A stretch of DNA of 63,841 bases from Cytophagaceae bacterium. Lineage in GTDB: Bacteria; Bacteroidota; Bacteroidia; Cytophagales; Cytophagaceae. The DNA lies in contig JALONM010000011.1 of the NCBI GenBank assembly GCA_025454925.1, positions 1 through 63,841 of the forward strand, given 5' to 3'. The position numbers and the translations under genes are program-made. The notes beneath the pieces are model-generated. The model made no database searches and was not told the origin of the DNA. It was given only the letters and a program-made list of their open reading frames with translations. Positions 55,628 through 63,841 of the stretch are shown here, piece by piece (within the stretch, counting starts at the first letter, position 1; each line of letters starts with the position of its first letter).

Positions 55628-56062
55628 ATGAGAATCAATAAATCATTTTTAGGAATCGGATGGAAGTTTCCTCCTACCTTTGATAAGGAAACAGGCGGTG
55701 CAATGCTCGTTTCCGAAGAACAAGATATTCGGGAAAGTCTGGAAATTATTCTCACAACCAAAAAAGGTGAACGTGTTATGATCCCCGATTTTGGAACTGA
55801 CCTACATCAGCATTCATTTGAAACTCTTAACTCTCAAATGATCGGGAGTCTCAGAGCTATGATCAGGGAAGCTGTAGAAAAATTTGAACCACGAATTACC
55901 TTATTGGATATTGTGGTAGATGCCGCTAAATACCTCGATGGTTATTTGGTGCTCACGCTGGAGTATTCCATCAATTCATCCAACACTCCTTCCAATATGG
56001 TATTCCCCTATTACCTGGTAGAAGGAACCAACGTCCGCTTCAAGCCTTTAACTGATAGCTAG
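55628..56062 (+). CDS. gp25-like baseplate wedge protein
   Basis: A 144-aa GPW/gp25 family protein (Afp9-like). The family signature GERVMIPDFG is at 47-56, and the C-terminus has ITLLDIVVDA and a beta-strand block. It nucleates sheath assembly on the baseplate. It is tightly packed between the PAAR gene and the baseplate J gene (5-bp gap). Confidence 0.94.
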   Translation: MRINKSFLGIGWKFPPTFDKETGGAMLVSEEQDIRESLEIILTTKKGERVMIPDFGTDLHQHSFETLNSQMIGSLRAMIREAVEKFEPRITLLDIVVDAAKYLDGYLVLTLEYSINSSNTPSNMVFPYYLVEGTNVRFKPLTDS

Positions 56063-56067
56063 GAATT

Positions 56068-59000
56068 ATGGCCGACACTCAAGAACTCGAATATATTGCG
56101 CGCAAAGGTACTGCTCAGGATAGCCGTGCCTTGAACGCGTTAAATTTTGATTACATCAAAATTGATGAACGTAGCTTCAAAGACTTGCTGGTATTCGCAC
56201 AAGAATTTGCACGTCTCATCAACTTCTATAACCTGAAAAATAAGGTCGATGGGAACTGGTCGGAACTACTTACTGACGAATCCATCATTCTTGCCTCGAT
56301 GGCCGATGCAGACCCTACGGGCATTGAAGAACGTTTCAAAAATAATTTTGAAAAAGCCGTTCGTTTCAAGCGTAAGAACAAAAAAATATTTTTCCTTGAA
56401 AATTGCTTACAGGAAGTACATCAAATGGCTTCTTTGTTTTCGCACTGGCAGCTGCGTCTGCGCAAAGTAGAAAGCAATACCCTGGAAGATACGGTCATAC
56501 TCAATGAAATTGACAATGCCATTTTCACCAAATTGGCTCATAGCCTGCAACGCCATCATAAGCTTTGCACGATGTTTTTTGAGTACAGTGAAACATCTTC
56601 CAACTGGTATGTAACCGATCATTTTGACAAAACCTGGACGCCTGAACAAGCCCAGGAATTCTATATCCCGGAAGACTTCGCCTGGGAAAGTCACTTTGAC
56701 TTTTTTGCCCTGGAGGTACAAGAGGTTTTTCAATCGTTTTACGAAACCTTGATTTACCTCAAAATAAAATCGCCGGAATATTTAGAGCAATCGCTGAAAA
56801 AAGACAATCACTTTCCGGAGGTAGCACTATTCCTGGCATTCCTGCGTATTTACCAGGTTGCCCAAGGCGACATCAATCAGCTAAGCAAAAGGCATCTTGA
56901 TTTTTATTACGAAGAAGTATTAAAACAAGAATTTCGCAAGGCTCAAAAAGATCAGGTATACCTGAGCTTTACCACCTACGACAACGTACCGTTTGCGAAC
57001 ATCAAAAAAGGCGAAGCCTTTCTGGCGGGTACCGATTCCGAAGGTCGCGATATTGTGTATAATGCCGACCAGGACTTGCGGGTGAACAAGGCACACATCG
57101 GAAAACTTAGAAACTTTCATATACCTTGGTCTACCTTTACCGTAGGCGGGAAGGATAAAAAAATCTATTTCCCTTTCAAAACCCAAGATATTCCAGCGTC
57201 TACGCTTCAGCGTAACGCCGACATGAAAGTCGCCCCGAAGAGTTTTGCAGCCTTCGGTGAATCAGATTCCACGCGGGCCACCGATGGGCATTCCAACGAA
57301 AATGCCCGGCTTGGCTTTTCCGTTTCTTCTCCGGTATTATTCATGAAAGAAGGATACCGCGATGTGTACATGACAATGCAATTTGAAAGCAAAAGTTTTA
57401 AAGCGTTTGAAAACATCATTGATACACTTGCCGAGCACGACAAAGTATCTAGCGAAGAACTTTTTGTAAAAGCATTTCTGGATGCTTTTGTGCTTCGAAT
57501 CACCACTCCAGGAGGTTGGTATAAAATTGGACGTTATGTTGTAAGCTGTGACCGCAGCAAGCAAACCTTACGACTGGCATTCGACCTAACCGGTGATGAA
57601 CCAGCCATTAGTTCCTATCTTTCTGCTTTACATGGTAAAGGATACGACACGCCTCTTCCTGTGCTTGAAATTTTATTCAACCATAATTCTTATCTATATC
57701 CATACATTCTGCTGAAAGATTTATTCGTGGAAGAAATTTCTATTTCGGTAGATGTAAAGGGTGTTCGGGATTTGAGTTTGGTGAACAACCTGGGGCCTCT
57801 CAATCCGGAAAATCCTTTTTATCCGTTCGGTCCTATTCCTTCTATTGGATCTTACCTTATGGTTGGAAACAACGAAGTGTTTCAAAAAACATTAGACGAC
57901 CTGAAATTACATATTGAATGGTTCGACTTACCTCGCCATAACAGTGGTTTCTTCGGGTATTACGAAGATTATAACATCAAACTTGATAATACTTCTTTTG
58001 AGGTACAGCTAAGTATTTTGGATCAGGGTCGTTGGAAACCTGAAAAGCAGGAAGATCGTCAGGTGTACAAACTTTTCCGCACCGTCGACGATCCATTAGG
58101 GATTGCACCGCTGGCGAAATCCACGCTGAGCAATGCTACTAAAATCAGCGAGGTGAATTTGTCGGCGCTGAAGCTGGCTCCCAATTATTCAGAAATTACT
58201 TCCAACTTGAAGTATACTTCCACTTCGCACCGAGGTTTTATTCGATTGGAATTAACCTCTCCCGAACATGCTTTCGGCCATCAAGTCTATCCAGGCCTGA
58301 TCACGGAAGTGACCACCAAAAATGCACAAGTGCAATTATTGAAATTCGGGGAAAAGAAGAACATCCCTATGCCAAAGCCCGCGCACAGTCCGCAGATGAA
58401 ATCCATCATTTTGGATTACAAATCTTCGGCGGTCATTTCCCTGCGCGACCGTTCACGCAAAAACGATCCTGAGGATTTGCGCGGAGAAGTATATCACTTG
58501 CATCCGTATGGATGGGAACTGGTATATCCGGATACTTCCAAACAGTTGACCAAGCTGGTTCCTGAGTTTAATTATGAAGGGGCTTTATACTTTGGATTCC
58601 GAGGCCTGGTGCCACCAGATCAAGTCAATCTGTTGGTAGAAATGCAAGATGAATTTTCAATTTCCTCCGAGCAGGAACCTCCGGAAATTGAATGGTACTA
58701 CCTCGCGAATAATGAATGGAAGTACTTGCGTCCTTCGCGCATTCTGCGCGATGACACCAATGGATTTATCAAAACAGGCATCATTACATTGGATATTCCA
58801 TCAGACATCAATACCAATAATACCCTGTTTGAAAAAGACTGTTTCTGGGTGCGGGCAACTGTCATTAAAAATTCGGAATCGGCCTCACGCATTTCTTCTA
58901 TTTACACCCAAGCCATCACTGCTACGCTAAAGGATTTAGAGTCGATTGATATTACGCACCTCGACAAACCTCTCGCGCCGTTTAGCATTGAACGTTCGGT

Positions 59001-59811
59001 TTCCAATATTGAAGGTATCCAATCGGTATTACAACCGCTGGAATCAATGTATGGGATTGGTAAGGAGAAAGAAGTGAACTTCTATATACGTGTATCAGAA
59101 CGTTTAAAACACAAAAACAGAGCGCTTATGCCCTGGGACTACGAGCGCATGGTGCTCGATCAATTCCCGGCTATTTATAAAGCCGCCTGTTTGCCCAACA
59201 TGACCAGTGAAAGCCTGGATGCACCGGGCTCTGTGCTGATGGTGGTGACTTCCCACAGTGCCAAAGCTTCCAACCCCAATGAACCTATTGTGAGTTCGGA
59301 GCTGTTGTATCAGATCAAAGCGTTTTTATCAAAATTCATTTCTCCATTCGTAAAAATAGAAGTACGCAATCCTAGTTACGAACGCATTAAAATCATTTGT
59401 TCGGTAGCCTTTACAGAAGGCTTTAACTACGGATATCATTTGCAAAAGCTGAACGAAGATCTGAATAAATACATCAGCAATAGTTTGGCCACAGGTTCGC
59501 CTATGATTGAGTTGGGAGGAAGAATCAATACCTCCGATATTCTTACCTACATGCGAACCCTGCCCTATGTAGACTTTATCACAAAATTCTCTATGGTGCA
59601 GGCTGCCCGCGACTTCAACGGCAATTATGTTTTGATCGATACCGCACGGGAAGGCGATGTGAAAACATACCTTCAGGCCAGCAAGCCTTGGTCTGTTCTG
59701 GTTCCGGCACTCGAACATCAGATCACCGTACAGGACGACAAAAACGAAATGAAATCCATACAGTCGGGTATCGATAGCCTGGAGCTTGGACACGACTTTA
59801 TTATTGAATAA
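56068..59811 (+). CDS. Baseplate J/gp47-like protein (Afp11-like)
   Basis: A 1247-aa protein, the largest in the cluster, with a helical N-terminal region (about 1-310) not seen in phage gpJ. Long beta-rich insertions follow, then a C-terminal baseplate J/gp6 part (about 1010-1200, with RVSERLKHKNRALMPWDYER, PGSVLMVVTSHSA and ELGGRINTSDILTYMRTLPY). In eCIS this protein forms the baseplate wedge. Its length is well above the Afp11 range that I know. No protease or toxin motif was found. The next gene is 21 bp downstream. Confidence 0.9.
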   Translation: MADTQELEYIARKGTAQDSRALNALNFDYIKIDERSFKDLLVFAQEFARLINFYNLKNKVDGNWSELLTDESIILASMADADPTGIEERFKNNFEKAVRFKRKNKKIFFLENCLQEVHQMASLFSHWQLRLRKVESNTLEDTVILNEIDNAIFTKLAHSLQRHHKLCTMFFEYSETSSNWYVTDHFDKTWTPEQAQEFYIPEDFAWESHFDFFALEVQEVFQSFYETLIYLKIKSPEYLEQSLKKDNHFPEVALFLAFLRIYQVAQGDINQLSKRHLDFYYEEVLKQEFRKAQKDQVYLSFTTYDNVPFANIKKGEAFLAGTDSEGRDIVYNADQDLRVNKAHIGKLRNFHIPWSTFTVGGKDKKIYFPFKTQDIPASTLQRNADMKVAPKSFAAFGESDSTRATDGHSNENARLGFSVSSPVLFMKEGYRDVYMTMQFESKSFKAFENIIDTLAEHDKVSSEELFVKAFLDAFVLRITTPGGWYKIGRYVVSCDRSKQTLRLAFDLTGDEPAISSYLSALHGKGYDTPLPVLEILFNHNSYLYPYILLKDLFVEEISISVDVKGVRDLSLVNNLGPLNPENPFYPFGPIPSIGSYLMVGNNEVFQKTLDDLKLHIEWFDLPRHNSGFFGYYEDYNIKLDNTSFEVQLSILDQGRWKPEKQEDRQVYKLFRTVDDPLGIAPLAKSTLSNATKISEVNLSALKLAPNYSEITSNLKYTSTSHRGFIRLELTSPEHAFGHQVYPGLITEVTTKNAQVQLLKFGEKKNIPMPKPAHSPQMKSIILDYKSSAVISLRDRSRKNDPEDLRGEVYHLHPYGWELVYPDTSKQLTKLVPEFNYEGALYFGFRGLVPPDQVNLLVEMQDEFSISSEQEPPEIEWYYLANNEWKYLRPSRILRDDTNGFIKTGIITLDIPSDINTNNTLFEKDCFWVRATVIKNSESASRISSIYTQAITATLKDLESIDITHLDKPLAPFSIERSVSNIEGIQSVLQPLESMYGIGKEKEVNFYIRVSERLKHKNRALMPWDYERMVLDQFPAIYKAACLPNMTSESLDAPGSVLMVVTSHSAKASNPNEPIVSSELLYQIKAFLSKFISPFVKIEVRNPSYERIKIICSVAFTEGFNYGYHLQKLNEDLNKYISNSLATGSPMIELGGRINTSDILTYMRTLPYVDFITKFSMVQAARDFNGNYVLIDTAREGDVKTYLQASKPWSVLVPALEHQITVQDDKNEMKSIQSGIDSLELGHDFIIE

Positions 59812-59832
59812 TGCAGAATACTAACTACTCGT

Positions 59833-60567
59833 ATGCCATTACAGAATAGAAATACACTTAAAGGTTTTTTTAAGAAAGGACAGCTCCCCGCCGAAACGCA
59901 CTTTTTTGACATGATTGATTCCATGATCAATAAAGTGGATGACGGTATGTCTAAAACCCTCGAAGATGGATTGATGCTATCCCCGATCGGGAGTTCCAAA
60001 AAGTTGGCATCTTTTTACAAAAGCATCGAAGATAAGAACCCGGCCTGGAGCATGGAGGTTAATAATTCCGATGGAAATTTAAGTTTCAACAACCACGTGG
60101 GAGATCCGGTGGTTACGCTCAGCAACCAGGGCAAAGTAGGTATCAACAACAACAATCCATCGGTAGAGCTGGATGTAAACGGCGTGGTTTCGTTGCAGGG
60201 TAGAATTGGCAATCGCTATACCGGCCGCGTGCCTGGTGATGGCAAATGGCATACTATTTTGAAAGAATTAAACGGGTGCCATGCGCTGGAAATCGTAGCG
60301 GGTATTGGGAAAAAGAAAACCGGCCGTTATGCCATGCTGCATGCCTTTGCCATGAGTACCTATGGAAAATCAAAAAATAAAATCGATACACGCCAGGCTT
60401 ACTATGGAGTGCGAAGCAACCGCATTGAACTGAGGTGGACAGGAACTACCTACAATTTTAATCTAGAAATGCGCACCAGAGGAAATTACGAAGGCGATTA
60501 CTTTGTGCAGTATTTCATTTCTGATTTGTGGTTTGACCAATTCATGGATAATAGTTATGGAAAATAA
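59833..60567 (+). CDS. Candidate fibre/receptor-binding or baseplate-attached protein
   Basis: A 244-aa protein of three visible parts. An N-terminal helical region is LQNRNTLKGFFKKGQLPAET and FFDMIDSMINKVDDG. A repeat typical of fibre and endosialidase-chaperone-type proteins follows (QGKVGINNNNPSVELDVNG). The C-terminal beta-rich domain (about 130-244) starts RVPGDGKWHTILKELNGCHA and is rich in aromatic residues. The GINxNNPxxxLDVNG repeat is widespread in Bacteroidota tail-fibre-like proteins, which suggests a fibre. The C-terminal domain would be the receptor-facing part. The last 11 bp overlap the next gene. Confidence 0.7.
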   Translation: MPLQNRNTLKGFFKKGQLPAETHFFDMIDSMINKVDDGMSKTLEDGLMLSPIGSSKKLASFYKSIEDKNPAWSMEVNNSDGNLSFNNHVGDPVVTLSNQGKVGINNNNPSVELDVNGVVSLQGRIGNRYTGRVPGDGKWHTILKELNGCHALEIVAGIGKKKTGRYAMLHAFAMSTYGKSKNKIDTRQAYYGVRSNRIELRWTGTTYNFNLEMRTRGNYEGDYFVQYFISDLWFDQFMDNSYGK

Positions 60568-60754
60568 AGCGAACAAACGCATTACCTTTGAAGTGACATT
60601 GGACGAGGCCAATCTGATTTTTAAATCCCTGGGCAAACAGCCCTTTGAAACGGTATACGAACTCATTGGAAAACTCAACGAACAGGCCAATGATCAGTTG
60701 CGTAAACCATCTTCGGAAGATACTATCAAATCTCTATTTCAGGCCAATCAATAA
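60557..60754 (+). CDS. Small helical eCIS-cluster protein, unknown
   Basis: A 65-aa acidic/basic helical protein (MENKANKRITFEVTLDEANL ... YELIGKLNEQANDQL). Its ATG lies inside the end of the fibre-like gene (11-bp overlap), which points to translational coupling. It is followed by the Afp12-like gene after 21 bp. I prefer this ATG to an upstream in-frame start at 60503, which would add an overlapping hydrophobic stretch. No family known to me. Confidence 0.68.
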   Translation: MENKANKRITFEVTLDEANLIFKSLGKQPFETVYELIGKLNEQANDQLRKPSSEDTIKSLFQANQ

Positions 60755-60775
60755 AAGGCCGAAAGTACTACCATC

Positions 60776-63571
60776 ATGCAAGAAGCGGAAACTCTCGATA
60801 TAAATGCTCCTTTAGCCCCCGGCCTGGATTTTTTCCACCTAAGGGCCTTAGGAATTAAACACCTGCAGGAATTAAGCGGTTCACTCTGGACCGACTATAA
60901 CGAGCACGACCCTGGTGTAACCATGCTGGAACAGTTGTGTTATGCCATCACCGACTTAAATTACCGCACAGACTTTGACATCAAAGATCACTTTCATCCA
61001 AAAGGTGAAAAGTCGCAGGTATTTCTTCGTCCCTCCGATTTATTTCCCTGCAACCCTGTTACTGCCGACGATTACCGTAAACTATTTATTGACCGCATTT
61101 TTGAACTTAAAAATGTGTGGGTAGTTCCTTTGCCTACCCAGGAAAGTTCTATCAAGGGCCTTTACAAAGTGCAGCTTCAACTGCACGAACTGAATCCTAC
61201 AGAAGAATTCAAGAAGGAGGTAATCGAGAAAGTACAGGATGTATTTTGTTCGCATCGCTCTCTATGCGAAGACATCGAGCACATTGAATTGCTTCAAACC
61301 TTGCCCGCTGAATTACACGCGTCCATTGAGGTGGATGGTATTCAGAAAATTGAAGAAATTCTTGCCCGGATTTACTACCTGGTAGAGGAATATTTTAATC
61401 CGGAGATTCGCTTTTACTCCATGCAGGAAATGCTGGATGAAGGGAAGAAGCTGGAAGATATTTTCCAAGGGCCACAACTGCGCCATGGATTTATTAAAAA
61501 TGAAGACTTGCAGCCAAAACCTACCCGTATTTTAATTTCAGAGGTAGTTAAAATCATCATGCAGATTCCTGGTGTGGTGAGTGTGCGAAATCTTAGCTTA
61601 CAGGTAGACGGAAAAAACTTCGACAATCAGGTAGAATTCCGCAAAGATCAATTGCTAAAATTATCTTTTGACTTCGAGAAAAAGCAAGATGCTACTGTTA
61701 AGTTTTTCCGGGGCACAGTCCCCTACTCTACCATTGACTATTATTTAAGCAAGCGCAAATACAACGAACTGCGGTCCGCATCCAAACGGGTATACCGCCT
61801 GAATGAAGAAAATCATCCCATTCCTTCCGGAGAATTAATGCCGGTGGAGGACTTCATTTCTGTCCAGAATTTATTTCCGATTGTATATGGAATCGGTGAC
61901 GAAGGACTGCCCACTTCTGTTCCTGTGGCCAGAAAAGCACAAGCCAAACAGCTCAAAGGGTATCTGCTGATTTTTGAGCAAATCATTGCCAATCACCTTT
62001 CGCAATTGGCTCATGCACGCGAATTGTTTAGCTTGAATAAGAACCTGGATCAATCCTATTACTTCCAAACCCTCGATGCGGTACCGGATGTAAAGCCCTT
62101 ACTCAAATCGGGGGAAGATGGGTACTATCAATTACTTCCCGAGCTGGTAAAAAAACACGACAATTTCCTGGATCGTAGAAATCGTTTTCTGGATTATTTG
62201 TTGGCCATGCACGGTGAAGCGTATCTCAAATATTCCCTTGGGCAATTCAACTTTTATTTCAAGCAAGAAGAATACGAACGCTACCAGATTCTATACAAAA
62301 CCAAATTACTGCGCGCTCTTGGCTTCCTGAACCGTTATCGCTCCAAAGCTTATAACTACAAGGAAAAAGCCCTCGATACAGATAATATTACCGGTATTGA
62401 GGCGCGCATTGCACTCTTGCTCGGTCTCGGATTGATTGATGAATCAGACGAGCAAAAAGCACACTACGTCATGCATTCCTTGCTTGGTGTGTTCCACAAA
62501 CATGGGTTGAAATTGGTACGATCTGAAGATACCTCTTTAGAAAAAATTACCTGGGAGGAAGAAGCCTTGGTTTCTCTTAGTGAAGAGGATCTTTTGTCGT
62601 TTGACTACATCGACGAACAGGATATTATTGGAAGCGATAGCGACCACAAGGATCTTGTATCGCAGACGCTGCCATTCAAATCTGGATTATTGACCGATGA
62701 ATTGCTCCGAAACGGTATTGTTCTTGAAAAATTCAGAGTAGGCGAATGGCAAAACACCTGGACGGCCATCGTTGAACATGGCAATGAATGGTATCAAATT
62801 GGCCAGTTTGACAGCGAACAAGAAACGTTGCATGCTGTAAGCGGCATGATCGCTGAAATGAAGCAATTGAATATTGCTTCGGAAGGCTTGCATGTGGTAG
62901 AACACTTGCTGATGCGCCCGCACCTCAACGACCAGTCGTTTGGAATATTCCTGCTTGATAAAAATGGGGTGCCTGTATTGCGCAGTAAAAATGTATTTAC
63001 CCATTCCAATCGTCTTCAGGTAATTCGCGAACTGCAGGAGTTTCTACCTAAAAACGAATACTACTCCGTTGAGGCTACCTCGGATAAAGATTTTGAAATT
63101 CATTTCAAAACGGGTGACGAGCGTTTCGACTTCATCAGTCTGGAAGCGGATCCTTCGGTAGAAATTACTCACAGCCGCATGGAAAGCCTGTTCCGATATA
63201 TGGCCGACAAAGACCGCTCCGTTTCTTACCAGGAAAAGATTGGATTCTATGTGCGCTTTGCAGGGGAAACGATAATCATACCGGAAGACTTTTTCTCATT
63301 CCGGATCAGTATGGTATTGCCTACCTGGACGGCTCGTTTCCGTAACGAAGAGTTCAGGGCCATAGTAGAAGAGGTAATCAGGGAAAATCACCCGGCCAAT
63401 GTGGCGCCCAATTTACTTTGGTTGGATTCCGATAAAATGGCTGCCTTTGAAGCCCAATATTTTGAATGGATGGAATTGCGTCGCCAGGAAGAATTGCAGC
63501 CACTCACAGTGCGCACCGCCAGCGCGCAATTGGCCGCGTTCCTCTACAATGAAAGCAAGCGAACAAAATAA
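60776..63571 (+). CDS. Afp12-like large baseplate protein
   Basis: A 931-aa protein. Its N-terminal region contains SLWTDYNEHDPGVTMLEQLC and YAITDLNYRTDFDIKDHF, the element found in Afp12-type baseplate wedge proteins (usual pattern DPGVTLLELL). RVYRLNEENHPIPSGELMPV and LHVVEHLLMRPHL also fit the group. It has no signal peptide or toxin motif. It is the last gene of the cluster, followed within 20 bp by a module A repeat and then a strong terminator, so the operon ends here. Confidence 0.83.
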   Translation: MQEAETLDINAPLAPGLDFFHLRALGIKHLQELSGSLWTDYNEHDPGVTMLEQLCYAITDLNYRTDFDIKDHFHPKGEKSQVFLRPSDLFPCNPVTADDYRKLFIDRIFELKNVWVVPLPTQESSIKGLYKVQLQLHELNPTEEFKKEVIEKVQDVFCSHRSLCEDIEHIELLQTLPAELHASIEVDGIQKIEEILARIYYLVEEYFNPEIRFYSMQEMLDEGKKLEDIFQGPQLRHGFIKNEDLQPKPTRILISEVVKIIMQIPGVVSVRNLSLQVDGKNFDNQVEFRKDQLLKLSFDFEKKQDATVKFFRGTVPYSTIDYYLSKRKYNELRSASKRVYRLNEENHPIPSGELMPVEDFISVQNLFPIVYGIGDEGLPTSVPVARKAQAKQLKGYLLIFEQIIANHLSQLAHARELFSLNKNLDQSYYFQTLDAVPDVKPLLKSGEDGYYQLLPELVKKHDNFLDRRNRFLDYLLAMHGEAYLKYSLGQFNFYFKQEEYERYQILYKTKLLRALGFLNRYRSKAYNYKEKALDTDNITGIEARIALLLGLGLIDESDEQKAHYVMHSLLGVFHKHGLKLVRSEDTSLEKITWEEEALVSLSEEDLLSFDYIDEQDIIGSDSDHKDLVSQTLPFKSGLLTDELLRNGIVLEKFRVGEWQNTWTAIVEHGNEWYQIGQFDSEQETLHAVSGMIAEMKQLNIASEGLHVVEHLLMRPHLNDQSFGIFLLDKNGVPVLRSKNVFTHSNRLQVIRELQEFLPKNEYYSVEATSDKDFEIHFKTGDERFDFISLEADPSVEITHSRMESLFRYMADKDRSVSYQEKIGFYVRFAGETIIIPEDFFSFRISMVLPTWTARFRNEEFRAIVEEVIRENHPANVAPNLLWLDSDKMAAFEAQYFEWMELRRQEELQPLTVRTASAQLAAFLYNESKRTK

Positions 63572-63591
63572 ATACGGCAAACGAATCTTAC

Positions 63592-63660
63592 AGCGGCTTT
63601 CCTCCATAGTAGCGAAGCGCTCGATGGAAAAAAATTATGGATGGTAGATCCATGGCCGGT
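63592..63660 (+). repeat. Module A copy 5
   Basis: cggctttcctccatagtagcgaagcg then tcgatgga, followed by ttatggatggtagatccatggccgg. Both hairpins are recognisable. It lies 20 bp after the last eCIS gene and before the terminator. Confidence 0.75.
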
Positions 63661-63673
63661 AATGCGGAATAAT

Positions 63674-63722
63674 AAAACAAGGGCTCCGAAAAGAATTTCT
63701 TCTTTTCGGAGCCCTTGTTTTT
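63674..63722 (+). terminator. Terminator of the eCIS operon
   Basis: aaaacaagggctccgaaaag (63674-63693) pairs perfectly over 20 bp with 63702-63721 around an 8-nt loop, and is followed by T-rich sequence. It marks the end of the GH18-eCIS transcript. Confidence 0.9.
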
Positions 63723-63785
63723 ATTATTGTTTCTATCTGGAAAATGTTTCCATGGAGAAATTCCGTGGAACTAGATGGCTGGTTT

Positions 63786-63841
63786 TGCGTGAGGGATAGA
63801 GTGAAAAGCCTGGATTGTGGTGTGGCGCCAGTAGCGCCACA
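63786..63841 (+). repeat. Module B copy 4, cut by the window edge
   Basis: Starts tgcgtgagggatagagtg and runs to ggcgccagtagcgccaca, where the window ends. It matches the start of the other module B copies, including the GC-rich internal palindrome. Confidence 0.7.

Noticed and set aside
49985..63571. Type VI secretion system or prophage as an alternative to eCIS
   Set aside because: There is one phage-like sheath rather than TssB/TssC, and no TssJLM membrane complex. No capsid, portal, terminase or integrase genes are present. The gene order follows Afp/PVC.

Overview
The window (about 64 kb, moderate GC) comes from a member of the Bacteroidota. Seven secreted proteins carry a C-terminal type IX secretion (T9SS) sorting domain. 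Promoters fit the Bacteroidota pattern of a TTG/TTTG element, a spacer of about 20 bp and TAnnTTTG. GloVer-type, GSCFA, DUF5908 and DbpA-like proteins of the kinds common in this phylum are present. Two GH9 proteins, a GH2 enzyme and a CE2-like SGNH esterase suggest a free-living, plant-polymer-degrading cytophaga-like or sphingobacteria-like organism. I cannot name the genus.

Layout. 0-9 kb: a GH9 glucanase, an SGNH esterase, a membrane-tethered AraC-type regulator and a giant GloVer-repeat surface protein. 9-16 kb: a three-part AlkP/TPR/sulfotransferase protein, two T9SS-exported proteins and the start of rtcB. 17-21 kb: an HxlR regulator divergent from an alpha/beta-hydrolase/SRPBCC fusion, a small membrane protein and msrB. 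21-34 kb, mostly minus strand: a lectin-GH9 protein with an altered active site, a TonB-dependent receptor, a di-haem peroxidase paired with a PhoX-like protein, and a GH2 enzyme. Near 34.2 kb lies a stand-alone small RNA that folds as a complete tRNA cloverleaf with a 76-nt variable region, its own promoter and its own terminator. 34-47 kb: housekeeping genes in overlapping pairs (CapA/GSCFA, AcpH/beta-barrel, HslV/GT-C mannosyltransferase), a DbpA-type helicase, a PDH E2, an M17 aminopeptidase and three small secreted unknowns.

47-63.7 kb holds the main accessory system, an extracellular contractile injection system (eCIS, Afp/PVC/MAC-like). It is read as one plus-strand operon from a good promoter at 47.03 kb to a 20-bp-stem terminator at 63.67 kb. 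The order is: membrane-anchored GH18 enzyme, unknown protein, sheath, tube, internal hairpin terminator, tube paralogue, DUF5908, hub/tube-adaptor protein, VgrG-like spike, PAAR tip, gp25, baseplate J, fibre-like protein, small protein, Afp12-like baseplate protein. No AAA+ ATPase, tape measure, tail terminator or obvious toxin is present, so the system is either split over more than one locus or reduced. The internal hairpin just after the sheath and tube genes would lower transcription of the low-copy baseplate genes.

Intergenic regions are marked by two dispersed repeat families. Module A is a double-hairpin element of about 65-70 bp, usually just downstream of genes or operons. Module B is a roughly 100-120 bp element beginning tgcgtgagggatag and ending in gggacacgccc. 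No CRISPR array, insertion sequence, integrase, rRNA or ordinary tRNA was seen.
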